Shown: positions 21,131-31,414 of the stretch, in pieces
How positions within the stretch are numbered: the first letter of the stretch is position 1
Layout: each line of letters starts with the position of its first letter
Assembly (NCBI RefSeq): GCF_963678635.1
Contig: NC_087063.1
Coordinates: 22,204,701-22,268,700, forward strand
Direction: 5' to 3'
Source: Symsagittifera roscoffensis
Taxonomy: Eukaryota > Xenacoelomorpha > Acoela > Convolutidae
Length of the DNA: 64,000 nt
Translations under genes and position numbers: made by a program
Notes under the pieces: model-generated
Told to the model about the DNA's origin: nothing
The model's database searches: none
What the model saw: only the letters and a program-made list of their open reading frames with translations

Positions 21131-23430
21131 CAGTACCCAAAATTCCAGTCAAAATCTTTTTTTTAAACCTTTATGCTGCGTCAAGATGAGGGAAAACAAC
21201 AAAGAATGTAAGCAAAGATTGCTTAAAACCTTCAGGACTAATAAATTGGATTGGATGTGATTGGTGTTCTAGTTGGTATCATATCAGTTGTGTGAATATT
21301 TCTCTGAGCGACTTTTAAAAAAACCAATGGTTTCAGTGTTCTTCATGCGTTGATGTAAAATTTGTTAATAAAACAAAAATAGCTAATGATTTAGCATTAG
21401 ACAATTATGTTGATACAGCCATCTCAAATGTCTGAGTATTCAAGAGAGTGCCAAAAGCCTCGCGTGTTCCCCTGGCGGAAAGTCTGTCGGACAAAATAAA
21501 TGACATCTTCAACAATGTAGATGTTACAAACTGGCTAATTTTTCTATCGTCGTTCTTGTTTTTTGGAGTAACCGAAAAGAAGTGGACGCAATTAGACCAC
21601 AAGCATGAGCTAATTGATGAATAAAAAAATTTCGAGCAAATGACGTGTCACTTCAAAACTCCCATGCCCAAGTTTCAAGCCCGCCTCTGAATGACCTCGA
21701 GCAGAGAACAAAACTAATAAGTAGTTAGCTCGATGAAGGAAATATAAAGGGAGGGATAAAGCTTGCTGCTTCGGATGACAAAAGTGCTCCTTTTTCAACT
21801 GATAACTATCAAGAATTGTTGTCTAAGAACCCTCAGCGAGCCAAATTTGCAGCTCCAAATCCAGAAAATTAAGATAGTTTTTTTCGTAACCGAGTTCGAC
21901 TTATACAAAGCGATGATGTCCTTTCCGAACGGATCCACTGCTGGTCCTCATAAAAGAGTTCCTCAAACTTTTAAGATCTTGCTAGTAAGTTGACTGGCAG
22001 TGCAGGACTAATTTTTCTGAAATCATTTACTAAGCTGATAAACCTCATTGGAGATGACAAAATACCCGAACCCCTAAGATCTTTTTTTTGGCGCAAAGCT
22101 TATCGCCCTCAAAAAGATAGACAGAGGGTTGAGACCGATTGCCATTGGCAAAACGCTGAGACGTATCGCGTCTAAATGCGCTGGAAGCAAGGCCCTATCC
22201 GAGCGACAACAATTTTTCGGAAACGGATAGGTAGGATGCGGTACCAAACGATGAGCAGAAATAACTGCACACTCGTTTCGAAACCTAACTGAACGCGGCG
22301 GCAATCCAAAATGCACTGTTCTTTTAAAACTAGATTTTAAGAAAGCCTTTAGCTCTTTAAATAGAGAAAAAATGCTGAATCATGTTTTTTCAAGTCGCCC
22401 CGAATTGTATAATTACAACCATAGCACAAATAGTGAACCTAGTTACCTTTTTCACGGAAGCTCTGTCATAATGTCAGAAGACGGAACTCAGCAAGGTGAT
22501 CCTGAAGCCCCACCCCTTTTTGCGGAAACAATTCAGACACCAGTCAAACAGTTGGAGTCGAAAATTAACATCATGTATTTAGATGATGGAAATTTAGCCG
22601 ACGACTATAAAATTGTACTCCGGGACCTCAAAAACATTCTGAAATCTAAACAAATTAACGGCCTGAGCTTGAACACTGAGAAGCGAGAACTTTGTTTTTG
22701 GGACCGACTACGAGTACACAGTATAATTCAATTTAAACACAAGGTCAAAAAATATGCCCCATAATAAAAATAAAAACAAAAGGAGAACTCTTCAATTTAG
22801 AATCTCCAATCGGCAAACTTTGATGAAAAAAATTGCACGACAAAAAAGGAAATTGAAAAATTTCGGATGTGATTGACAAACTAGACGCCCATTATGGTTT
22901 TTACTTCCTGAAAACTCCTATATTTTTTGCGTACGAGCCCTTGTTTTTTGCAAAATGACTTTTTGGAACGCTACGACAAATTACTAAGAAATTAGTTATG
23001 CAAGCTCACTAATGTGAAAATGGATGATAATCAGTCTTTACAAGCAATTCTCCCGGCAGCCAAAGGTGGCTTGGGCGTCTTTTCCGCGCGTCTACTAGTT
23101 TTACCCGCTTTCTTAGCCTCAGCAGTAGGAGCGAAAAATGCATTAAGCAAAATCTTTGGTTTGGAGCATGTGGATGGAACCTATGATGATGCGCTTAAAC
23201 GGTGGTTTGAACTTGGAAAAACTTAAATGATTCCGGAAAATGAAATCCAAAAAAAATGAAAAAAAGGCCAATTTTTGACAGCGAAATTGCAGACTTGATT
23301 TTATGCCTCGAACCAACGGACGTAAAAAAGTTCAGGCGCTCCAGGACAGATTTGGCTCCCAATGGTTGAACGTCATCCCGTGCAAAAAATTAAGATTAAA
23401 ACTGTCGAACCAACAACGACTCCGAATTGG
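21130..23430 (+). mobile_element. Decayed PHD + reverse-transcriptase retroelement
   Basis: An N-terminal PHD-type zinc finger is readable at about 21245-21345 (IGCDWCSSWYHISCV...WFQCSSC). It is followed by RVPKASRVPLAESLSDKIND (about 21430-21500). RT fragments include LRPIAIGKTLRRIASKCAGS (about 22125-22185), KLDFKKAFSSLNREKML (motif A), DGTQQGDPEAPPLF (motif B) and IMYLDDGNLA (motif C, 22575-22605). LPAAKGGLGVFSARLLVLPA follows at ~23050, and SQWLNVIPCKKLRLKL closes the series. This is a non-LTR-type RT family. All frames are interrupted. The sequence ends where the minus-strand LINE begins. Confidence 0.7.
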
Positions 23431-23490
23431 TAAAAATAATCATGATAATCATAATAAAAATAAACAAGAATTTAGGAAAAATAAATCCAA

Positions 23491-23504
23491 GGGAGTTAGC
23501 TCCC
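23491..23504 (-). other. 3'-UTR stem-loop of minus LINE
   Basis: GGGAGCTAACTCCC on the minus strand: a 5-bp stem with a 4-nt loop, between the ORF2 stop and the AT-rich tail. The plus-strand LINE has the identical hairpin. Confidence 0.8.
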
Positions 23505-23530
23505 TTTCAGTTTTTGTCAAATCAAAAATT

Positions 23531-26380
23531 TTAAAAGTTTAGTTTTCTAGTTTTTTTACAGTTCATGCAGCGGCAGTCAATTCTCCATGAGCATGGATAG
23601 TTTTCGTTGAATCTCTCTTTAAAATATCTCCAGAAAACATTCGTTATTAATTCTTTTATTTTATCGTGCTCCATGATATCGAATCTGAGGTGTACATCCA
23701 AGGCGTTCGTAATTTTGCAGACTCTCAGGAAAAAGTCAGATTCTGATTTTTGCATTCGAATTTGTTTGTTTTCGTATTTTTTCATACTCGCATATCTTGT
23801 TGGTCCTTTTTCCTTAACACTTATGAATTTTTTCCGTTGTAGGTCAGTTTTTCCAGTTACGATTTTGTACAGTAGCAGTGGAATGTGTAGTTCATGATAA
23901 CGTGACAGAGGAAGGACATGTAGGGAAATCAATCGATCTTTGTATTCTTGAGTTGGACTCAATATCCATGCTGTTGCTTTCTTTTGTACACTTTCAATTA
24001 TTTTGAGATCTCTTTTTGAGGGTTTCTATAATGATGAGCCATAACTTACAATAGGTGCAACATGTGATTTGTATGATTTTAATTTCATGGCCTTTGTTGT
24101 TATTTTGCAGATAATTTTTTTTCACAGCGCATTATGCCTTCAGAGCTTTGACAGATCTATTTGTAGTATTTTCAGTCCAACTTAATATGCTAGTGATTAC
24201 AAGACCTATATATTTCACTTCTGCTGTTTCTTCAAGAACAGTTCCATTTACTTTAACTTTTGCATTTTTTTTACACTGAAAATTTCAGTTTTTGACTCAT
24301 TTACTGCCATAGATTTCTTTACATACCAATTCCAAATTCTCTTCCCATCGATATTTAAAATTAATGGGTCATTGCAAAAAACTTTGTAATCGTCTGCGTA
24401 GCCAAAACTTGCTGACCATGCACAATCTGGTAGGTCCTTTAAATAGAGAATAAACATCAAAAGTCCAAGAATTGACCCCTGAGGCACACCACTGTGTACT
24501 GGTAATGGCTCGGATACTGCTTGTCCAATGCGAATGTTTTTTTTTTCTATCTGTTAGATAATTTTTTAGTATATTTAAACATTGTCCTGTGACACCAAAG
24601 CTCCTAATTTTTTTAATTATCATTGCGTGATTCACCTTTTCGAATGCCTTTTGGAAATCTAAGTAGAAGCAAGCCAGGTAGTTTGTTTCGACATTATCAT
24701 AGTAATTATATACCTCATGGAGATACTCAATGAGGTTTGTAACACTAGATCGTTTTTGTCGGAAGCCGAGTTGTGAGTTTGAGATGCTAAATTTTACTGA
24801 TGAAATCATTTTATCAAAACTTACTTTTTCTAACACTTTTGAGATGACCGTTAGCAGACTTATTGGTCGGTAGTTTGAGACAATTTGTTTGTCTCCCACT
24901 TTGAAGGTAGGAACAATTTCCTTTATTTTCCATGTTGAAAGAAAACCACATTTATTAGCAATTGTGTTAAAAAGTAGATACAGAGATTTAGAGATAGAAC
25001 AGCTTAGTTTCTCAAGAGGTTGTTTCCATGGTTATCAAGTCCTTTGGCTTTGTTGATATCCAAGTTTTCAAGGATTTTTTCGATATCCGTTGTGGTAAAA
25101 TGGAGATTTGCTATTTTACTTTCATGAGATGGGTTATTCACGCTTACATAGAGGGAGTGGCTAAAATATGAATGAAGGTGTTTTTTAAGCAAATTGGCTT
25201 TATCGATATTTGATGTAGCTCTTTGATCATCCAGGTAGACTTCACCTGGGATTGTATCTGTTTTTCGAGTACTTTTAAAATTCTTTTGCAATTTTGAGAT
25301 GTTGCCAACAGCAAAAAAGTTTTCTTCGTATGCTCTTTGGTCTTCGCTTAAGTTTAATTCGAGGTGCTTTTCAAATGTTTTCAGTTTGACTAACTGACAT
25401 TCGGTCACGTTTTTTTCACATTTTCTGCGCATTTTACCCATAATTTTGATGAGATTTGATGTTTCAGATGTTACCCAATGTGCCAGAGAACTTCAATGTT
25501 TTGTTTTCCTGGGAATGTGCTTTTCGATTATGTTAAGTAGCCAAGTGTACCACAGTTCAGTCATTAGATTAACATTGCTGTAGCAGTATGGGCTAAATTG
25601 AGTTTTCATTGACGTATTGATTTATTTCGTACCAGTTTGCTTTCGAGAATGAGAATCCCTGGAAGCCATTGCGGTCATTTACTTCTTTTTCTCTGGTGTA
25701 ATCGTTTTTTAAAATTAGGTTGAGTTTTGTGTGGTAAGGATTATGAACCGTTTTATACAAGGATGTGAGTCTATTGTCTTTTTTCACGAGAGTTATCAAA
25801 TCTGGGTGGCTGCAGAGTATTACGTCTAGTTGTAAATTTTCATTTCCCGTTATCATTTGTTCGAAGTTAAGTTCTGCAAGAGCGTCCAGGAAGGCCTGTT
25901 CGTCTTCATCAGAGGAGAGTAGGGTCGACCAATCCGTTTTGAGCAAAGTTGATGTCTCCAGTAATATCACGTTTCTTACATTTAATTCTATTCGTTTTTG
26001 CCTAAAAAAATACAGAAAAGTCAAAGGGTTTTTGACTAACAGCGGTATTCGCTTCCTTTGGGGGCACAGTTTATGCAAGCTATAATGACTGGGTTTTTGA
26101 TCAAGAGCTTGACTATTAGGCAGTCATTAAAAGTTGAGTGTATGCAGTAGTGAGGTATCTCCTGGTTTATCCCAATTATAACACCTCCGTGTTTTGATTT
26201 GCCGTTAACGCTTTGCCTGTCATTCCTATGGATGTTAAATTTGTCAAGAAATATTGCTCCTGTCGTCACATTTTCAGTTAACCATGTCTCTGTTAGACAA
26301 ATGATATGGCAGATTTTTTTAGATTGGATGGCATTCGAGAAGAGAGTTCTTATAGAGTAGTAGATTAGCTTTTGTCTTAG
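23531..26380 (-). pseudogene. LINE ORF2: endonuclease + reverse transcriptase (minus copy)
   Basis: The polyprotein that nicks target DNA and copies element RNA. The endonuclease part shows CLTETWL and KHGGVIIGIN (26320-26150) and a remnant of the central domain (26078-25593). RT motifs are [36 protein letters not shown] (motif A), MPQGSILGLLMFIL (motif B) and SFGYADDYKVF (motif C). The C-terminal region (23962-23531) ends CSWRIDCRCMNC. Frameshifts lie near 26050, 25500, 24950, 24500 and 24250. Its reading frame opens directly from ORF1 across TGA-CTA. Confidence 0.8.
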
Positions 26381-27210
26381 TCAATTGTTGTCTGTTGTTT
26401 CAGATTTAGGCGATATCACTATCCATTGGTTTCCATCTCTTTTGTATAGCTTGTCATCCCTTACACTAAAGTTTTTCTTGTTTTACCCCTGATCTATAAG
26501 TTCTCTTCTTTTCTTTAAAGATCCGTTTTCTATCGCGGCTTCTTCGTTTGTTAGTTCCTTGCTTATGAATACTGGAGCTCCATAGTTTCTCAGTTTTTGG
26601 GCTGATGATAACATCAACCGTTTCAGCCATACATTTGGCAGTTTAAGAAGTATCCTTCTGTCACGATCATTACCTCTTTGGCCTAGTCTAATCAAGTCGT
26701 TGATTTTACATTCAACCTCCATATGAGTCAAAATTTTTGTACTTTGCAGAAATCGTGTTCTTGGCGCTTTCTAGGATCCATTCGTTGCTCTCTTTTACTC
26801 TTCTTATCTTTATTCAGAATGTCTGGTTACTGTTATTGTTTTTGTCCGATGTGGTTAAGTTTGATTCCTTTTGATTTGGTTATATTTCTGGTTGTTTTGC
26901 TGGTTTTGATTGTATGTTTTTAATTTCCGAGACTGTCTCCTTAAGTTTTTTCATCTCAATTTCCATTTTTTTGAGTTTCTCCTCCTTTACTGGGTCTGGT
27001 TTTGCCAGTAGTCACTTTATCTTTTCTTGTTGGTTTGCCAAAACGCACGTGTTACACAGTAAAAGTATGTTCATGCCCAATTCCTTTATACCTGACAATG
27101 CGTTGTCACTTTGCTGTCAGATGCATTCTTCATCCACATGGAATGCAATCAAAAGATTGCTCTCTTGCATTCATATTGCTATTGCAAGTTTTGCATGTAT
27201 TTTCCGCCAT
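26381..27210 (-). pseudogene. LINE ORF1 (minus copy)
   Basis: A nucleic-acid-binding ORF1-type protein. It starts at ATG 27210 with MAENTCKTCN...FDCIPCG, two CxxC pairs like the start of a PHD or related zinc finger. A coiled-coil-like Lys/Glu segment (KLKKMEIEMKKLKETVSEI) follows in another frame, then a basic region (26731-26483). The final part runs to the TGA at 26383-26381. A TAA near 26483 and other changes break it. The C-terminus aligns with the plus copy (PVFISKEL against PVFVSREL). Confidence 0.6.
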
Positions 27211-27370
27211 TATGGTGGTGTTTTTATTTTAATTTCAAGCGGTGGTGCCTCAGGGCACCTTTGGAGGAAATAGGACAGGGACACAAGTTATCACCAGTGG
27301 TAGCTAAGGGTACTTTTGGTGAAAACTTCGGGACTTGTTTTTGTATTGAACGACCGGTGGTGCCTAAGTT

Positions 27371-28056
27371 CTATTGGCGTGGTTGATACAAGTGGCTACA
27401 GTGGCAGTTGCTTGTTTTGCAGTTGACAACTTTTGTGTTTCCTGCGTCGTTCGATTCTTTTTCGTATTTCGAATACAAAACTTTTTCTTTGACAAGATTT
27501 TTGGCGTTGTTCAGACCGTCGTTGTTGAGTTGAATTTTATCTAATTTGAAATATCGTCTGCCAGACGTGAAACTGCTGACAATTCGATATTTCCACTCAG
27601 CTTTTTTTTTGAATCTGGGAGATATTCTTTCTGCTCTTGCTTTGACGATATCGTTCGTTACACTCGCTCTTTCTCTTTTTTTCGTCGCGTTCAGGAATTC
27701 CCAGAGCGAAGACGCTGCTGCGGGTTCCCTGGCAGGCAAAATCAGCAATTTCTATCAGATCATGCGCAACTTTTTACGGAGTCTTCGACTAGGGCTCGAA
27801 ACCGTCAAAGAGTATGATGATTTCAAAGCGACCTGCGGGTGGAATATAGTCGTATAAGTGCCTGATGCTTGCCCCAGGGAGCGACAAGATGTTGAGGTTT
27901 CCGGCTTCTAGGAATCTCGCTTGGGAATCCGCAAGGAATAGGTACTTTGTTGGTGCTTCCTTGATAATAAAGGCAAGGACGAACCATCCTGGTAAAAGTC
28001 CCAATTTGGCAGAAACGACTAATACTATCATCCGCTTGCCGCCTAAAAACATATGA
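27371..28056 (-). pseudogene. SGNH-esterase-like ORF1 fragment
   Basis: Minus-strand frames from 28056 read KYLFLADSQARFLEAGNLNI, LSLPGASIRHLYDYIPP and GRFEIIILFDG. This is the pattern of SGNH/GDSL hydrolase-like domains known from CR1-group LINE ORF1 proteins: GDS block, 'LPGATIxxL', 'IILxxG'. After a frame change (27748-27371) it reads RYFKLDKIQLNNDGLNNAKNL, matching the C-terminal 'DxxHLNxxG' block with His replaced by Gln. GDS is ADS here, so catalysis would be lost. It abuts the truncated plus-strand LINE. It may be a fragment of another LINE or of an upstream ORF1. Confidence 0.55.
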
Positions 28057-28063
28057 CAAACCT

Positions 28064-28258
28064 GTGTTTGTCAGCCGCGAGCTATCAGTGGATGAAGCAA
28101 AACTTGAAAATCAAGCACTGCAAAAACGGCGGGAGCTCATAAACGAAAACATCGATAAACAAAACCTGCGCATCCGCGATGGAAAACTCTACCAGGAAAT
28201 AGAAAACAGATGGTCAGCAGTTGCAACCGAAAAAACGGAGAACTCAATCTCCAATTGA
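28064..28258 (+). pseudogene. LINE ORF1 C-terminal part (plus copy)
   Basis: About 64 residues of hydrophilic, Glu/Lys-rich sequence (PVFVSRELSVDEAKLENQAL...), ending SISN at a TGA (28256-28258). It aligns with the C-terminus of the minus-copy ORF1, including the RRELI and DGKLY blocks. The upstream part is missing, since the element is 5'-truncated here. ORF2 continues in the same frame directly after the stop. Confidence 0.75.
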
Positions 28259-28261
28259 CTA

Positions 28262-31122
28262 GAACTCTTTCCTAGCCTACTCATCTACAACGTCCGAAGC
28301 ATACTCGACTACAATCGAAGACCAAACTTCGCAAATGCGATAAACACAAGCTGTCAAAACCAACTAATTTGCCTAACCGAAACATAGTTAACCAACGACG
28401 TAACAGACAACTCCATAATCTTGCCTCAATTTGAACTCTATCGATCTGAAAGAACTTCAAAAGCCGGTCTATCAAAACACGGAGGAGTTCTAATTGGCAT
28501 CAACGCCAACATACCACATAACCGCATTGATACAGGCATGCAAGAATGCGTAATGGTTCAACTCAAGATATCTGTACCAATACTTGTCTGCTGTATATAT
28601 TGTGCCCCTGTGTATAGCCCATACCGATGGTCACTAGATCAACTTAACTCATTGCTGAACTTAATAAAAGCAACACAGCGCGAGCAAGGCATACAAAATC
28701 TTGTCATTGTTGGAGATATCAACTTCTCGTGTACAAATTGGAAATCACTCTCATCAAAATGCGAGTACGAACAAAGCATCCTAGACAACTTCCAGGAATT
28801 GAACCTGGAACAATTCATCATAACCGATACTGGAAAAAGCCTGAATATGCTGCTCTGCAACAATCCTGATATCATACTAGACGTATACATGGACAATCGG
28901 CTCAAAAACGACTTCACCTCAGATCACCCACCCTACGGCTCAAAATTACATATGAATCACAAAATAAATCACGAAAGGGTCCCTCTACCCTCCCAAAAGT
29001 ACGACTTTTCAGGCTTTGCCTTCAAAAAAGCCAACTGGAACGAAATCAACGAATATGTGCGAGAGCACCACTTCAACCCATACTGCTACAGCAACGTTGA
29101 TCTCCTGGTAGATCAGTGGTATAATTGGATCTACGGTATTATAGTCAAACACATACCCCGAACAACCCAACATAGGAAACATCTAGTGCCCTGGGTTTCT
29201 CCCACGAGCTCAAACCTCATGAAAAAAGTAGAAACTCTCAGACGCCAAAGTAAAACAAATGACCTAAAGATCCAGCAATTACAAACTGAATTGTCCTTAT
29301 CGCTCTCAGCTGACCAATGCAATCATGAAACAGAAATTTTCAAGTCTGGAATCTTCTCAAACGCCCAAAAATACCTCAAAACTATCATGAAAACAAGCTC
29401 AATCCCAACTGAAGTATTTCTTGACGATAATCCAGCTAATACCGAAATCGAAAAAGCCGAACTATTTAATCAGTACTTCCAATCCGTTTTCAGTAAGAAT
29501 CACCACGATTATACTCTCACAGAGGGACAGCCCAAGCTGTCGATGATTCATTTCTCAGAACTAGAAATACAACTCGTTCTCCAATCGCTGAACGAGAGCA
29601 AGGCCAAAGGACTTGACCGTATGGGGAACAACCTGCTGAAAAAATTTTCAGACTCCCTACCAAAGTCACTGCATCTCATATTCAACACAATTGCAAACAA
29701 ATGCTACTTCCCATCATTCTGGAAAACAAGCGAAATAATCACCATATTTAAAGAAGGGAACAAACAAATGGTAGATAATTACAGGCCGATCAGCCTCCTC
29801 GTAGCAGTATCCAAAGTCCTCGAGAAACTTATTTTCGACAGAATGTACCCAATTTTATCCACCGCATTGTCCCAATCTCAACACGGTTTTCGGCAAAGAC
29901 GCTCATCTAAAACAAACCTAATCGAATACCTGCACGAAATTTTTGCGAACTTTGACAATAGCAACTGCCACTTCCTAGCGTCATTTTACCTCGACTTCCA
30001 GAAGGCTTTTGACAAAGTCAATCACAATATAACGATCGAAAAACCCAGCAGAGCTGGAATAACAGGCCCAATATTGGATCTAATCAAAAGTTACCTGACC
30101 GGTCGAACCCAAACAGTACGCATCGGCAGCTCGGTCTCAAGCCAACTGCCAATTTATAGTGGAGTGCCGCAAGGATCTATTCTAGGGCCACTCCTTTTCT
30201 TAGTATACATCAACGACTTGCCAAAATGTGTCATGTCAACGTGCTACGGCTATGCGGATGACTATAAAATTATGGGCACCGACCCGACTACCCTGCACAT
30301 CGATATTAGAAAAGTCTGGAGTGGTGTGAAACCAATGAAATGCGCCTCAATATGACCAAGAGCAAAACACTAGTAATTAAGGGCGAGTGCAACCTAAGCA
30401 TATTCTCGTACAAATTCGAACAACCTAACGAACTTAAAGATCTTGGAATGATAATGTCAAAAAATCTTAACTGGACTTCTCATGCAAACAATCGTGCGAG
30501 CAAAGCACTGAAGGCCCAATACTGCATCAAAAGAAACTTATCACCTGCCACAACCATGAACAACAGGAAAAATGCATATAAAAGCTATGTAGTACCTATA
30601 GTTAGCTATGCATCATCAGTCTGGAAACCCTCAAAGCAAGATCTTGCCACCTTAGAAAAAGTGCAACAGAGAGCAACGAAATGGATACTTGGAAATAAAC
30701 AAATTCCTTATAAATCGAGGTTAACCACTCTTCAAATTCTTCCCTTGTCTCTTTACCAAGAAATGCATGTACTACTTTTGTTCGCGAACATTCTAAGAGG
30801 AAAGACCGACCTGGAATGGTGGCGATTTATAGAAATCACTGAATCAAATCGACCGAAAACAACAAGACGTTTCAACGCGAAGAACTTTCGACTTCATATA
30901 TGCGAATCTGATTTCCAGCAACGCGCCTGCAGCCTGACAAACATACTTCACGATCACCTGAAATATGAAGTCCTATTAAGTGACTCGTTTAAACCAAAAA
31001 TATCAAGAGTGTACTGGAGATTCTACGAGAAAATTTACAATGAAGTCGATACCTGCACCTGGAGAATCAACTGCGGATGCACAAGATGCTTAAACTTCAA
31101 AAAACTAAACTCATTTAACTAA
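28262..31122 (+). pseudogene. LINE ORF2: endonuclease + reverse transcriptase (plus copy)
   Basis: An apurinic-type endonuclease (about 28270-28970) shows LLIYNVRSIL, ICLTET (its Trp codon now TAG, 28385-28387), [17 protein letters not shown] and [12 protein letters not shown] (about 29560-30340) has [48 protein letters not shown] and [13 protein letters not shown] frameshift near 30340 moves into the 30340-31122 frame with [36 protein letters not shown] and the C-terminal motif CTWRINCGCTRC. Apart from the one stop and one frameshift it is intact. No ATG lies between the ORF1 stop and the endonuclease. Confidence 0.88.
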
Positions 31123-31150
31123 AATATGAATGATCTCATAAACTTGATTC

Positions 31151-31185
31151 GGGAGCTAACTCCCATGGATGTATCCTAAATTCTG

Positions 31186-31222
<37 letters not shown>
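31151..31222 (+). repeat. LINE 3' end: hairpin + (TTA)n tail
   Basis: GGGAGCTAACTCCC (31151-31164) is followed by a ~20-nt spacer (CCTAAATTCTG within it) and about a dozen TTA triplets to 31222. The minus LINE shares the hairpin and the CCTAAATTCT phrase. Confidence 0.85.
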
Positions 31223-31223
<1 letters not shown>

Positions 31224-31299
31224 GAAACCTCGAGTATCCAGCGATAAAATCTTGTAACTAAAATCCTCCCATTGGAGGCCTTCCACACAAGATTTGAGA

Positions 31300-31385
31300 C
31301 ATCTATTTAATAAGTCTAGAGACATCTATTAAATGATAGAGACATATGATATCTATAGACATCTATTTAATGAGACATCTAATTA
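31300..31385. repeat. GAGACATCTATTTAAT tandem-like repeat upstream of ATG14
   Basis: Five to six imperfect copies of GAGACATCTATTTAAT or shortened forms between the LINE tail and the first ATG14 exon. It sits where a promoter would be, but no TATA or initiator can be assigned with confidence. Confidence 0.7.
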
Positions 31386-31414
31386 ATAATCTAATATTGT
31401 AGACATTAGATGAA

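Larger units (their letters stand above)
23430..27370 (-). mobile_element. CR1/Jockey-type LINE, minus strand, defective
   Basis: Read on the minus strand, it has a ~160-bp 5' leader, ORF1 with a Cys-rich N-terminus (from 27210), then ORF2 with apurinic endonuclease, RT and a C-terminal Cys motif. The 3' UTR carries the palindrome GGGAGCTAACTCCC (23504-23491) and an ATT-like tail near 23430. It is related to, but clearly diverged from, the plus-strand LINE at 28.06-31.22 kb. It appears inserted in the RT element that ends at 23430. Confidence 0.8.
28060..31222 (+). mobile_element. CR1/Jockey-type LINE, plus strand, 5'-truncated
   Basis: It starts inside ORF1, then carries nearly complete ORF2, a hairpin-containing 3' UTR and a (TTA)n tail at about 31184-31222. 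It is the best preserved mobile element in the window: ORF2 has only one nonsense codon and one clear frameshift. It ends ~190 bp upstream of the ATG14 start. Confidence 0.85.

Noticed and set aside
26723-27386. Several + strand ORFs over 26.7-27.4 kb
   Set aside because: They are antisense shadows of the minus-strand LINE ORF1 and leader.
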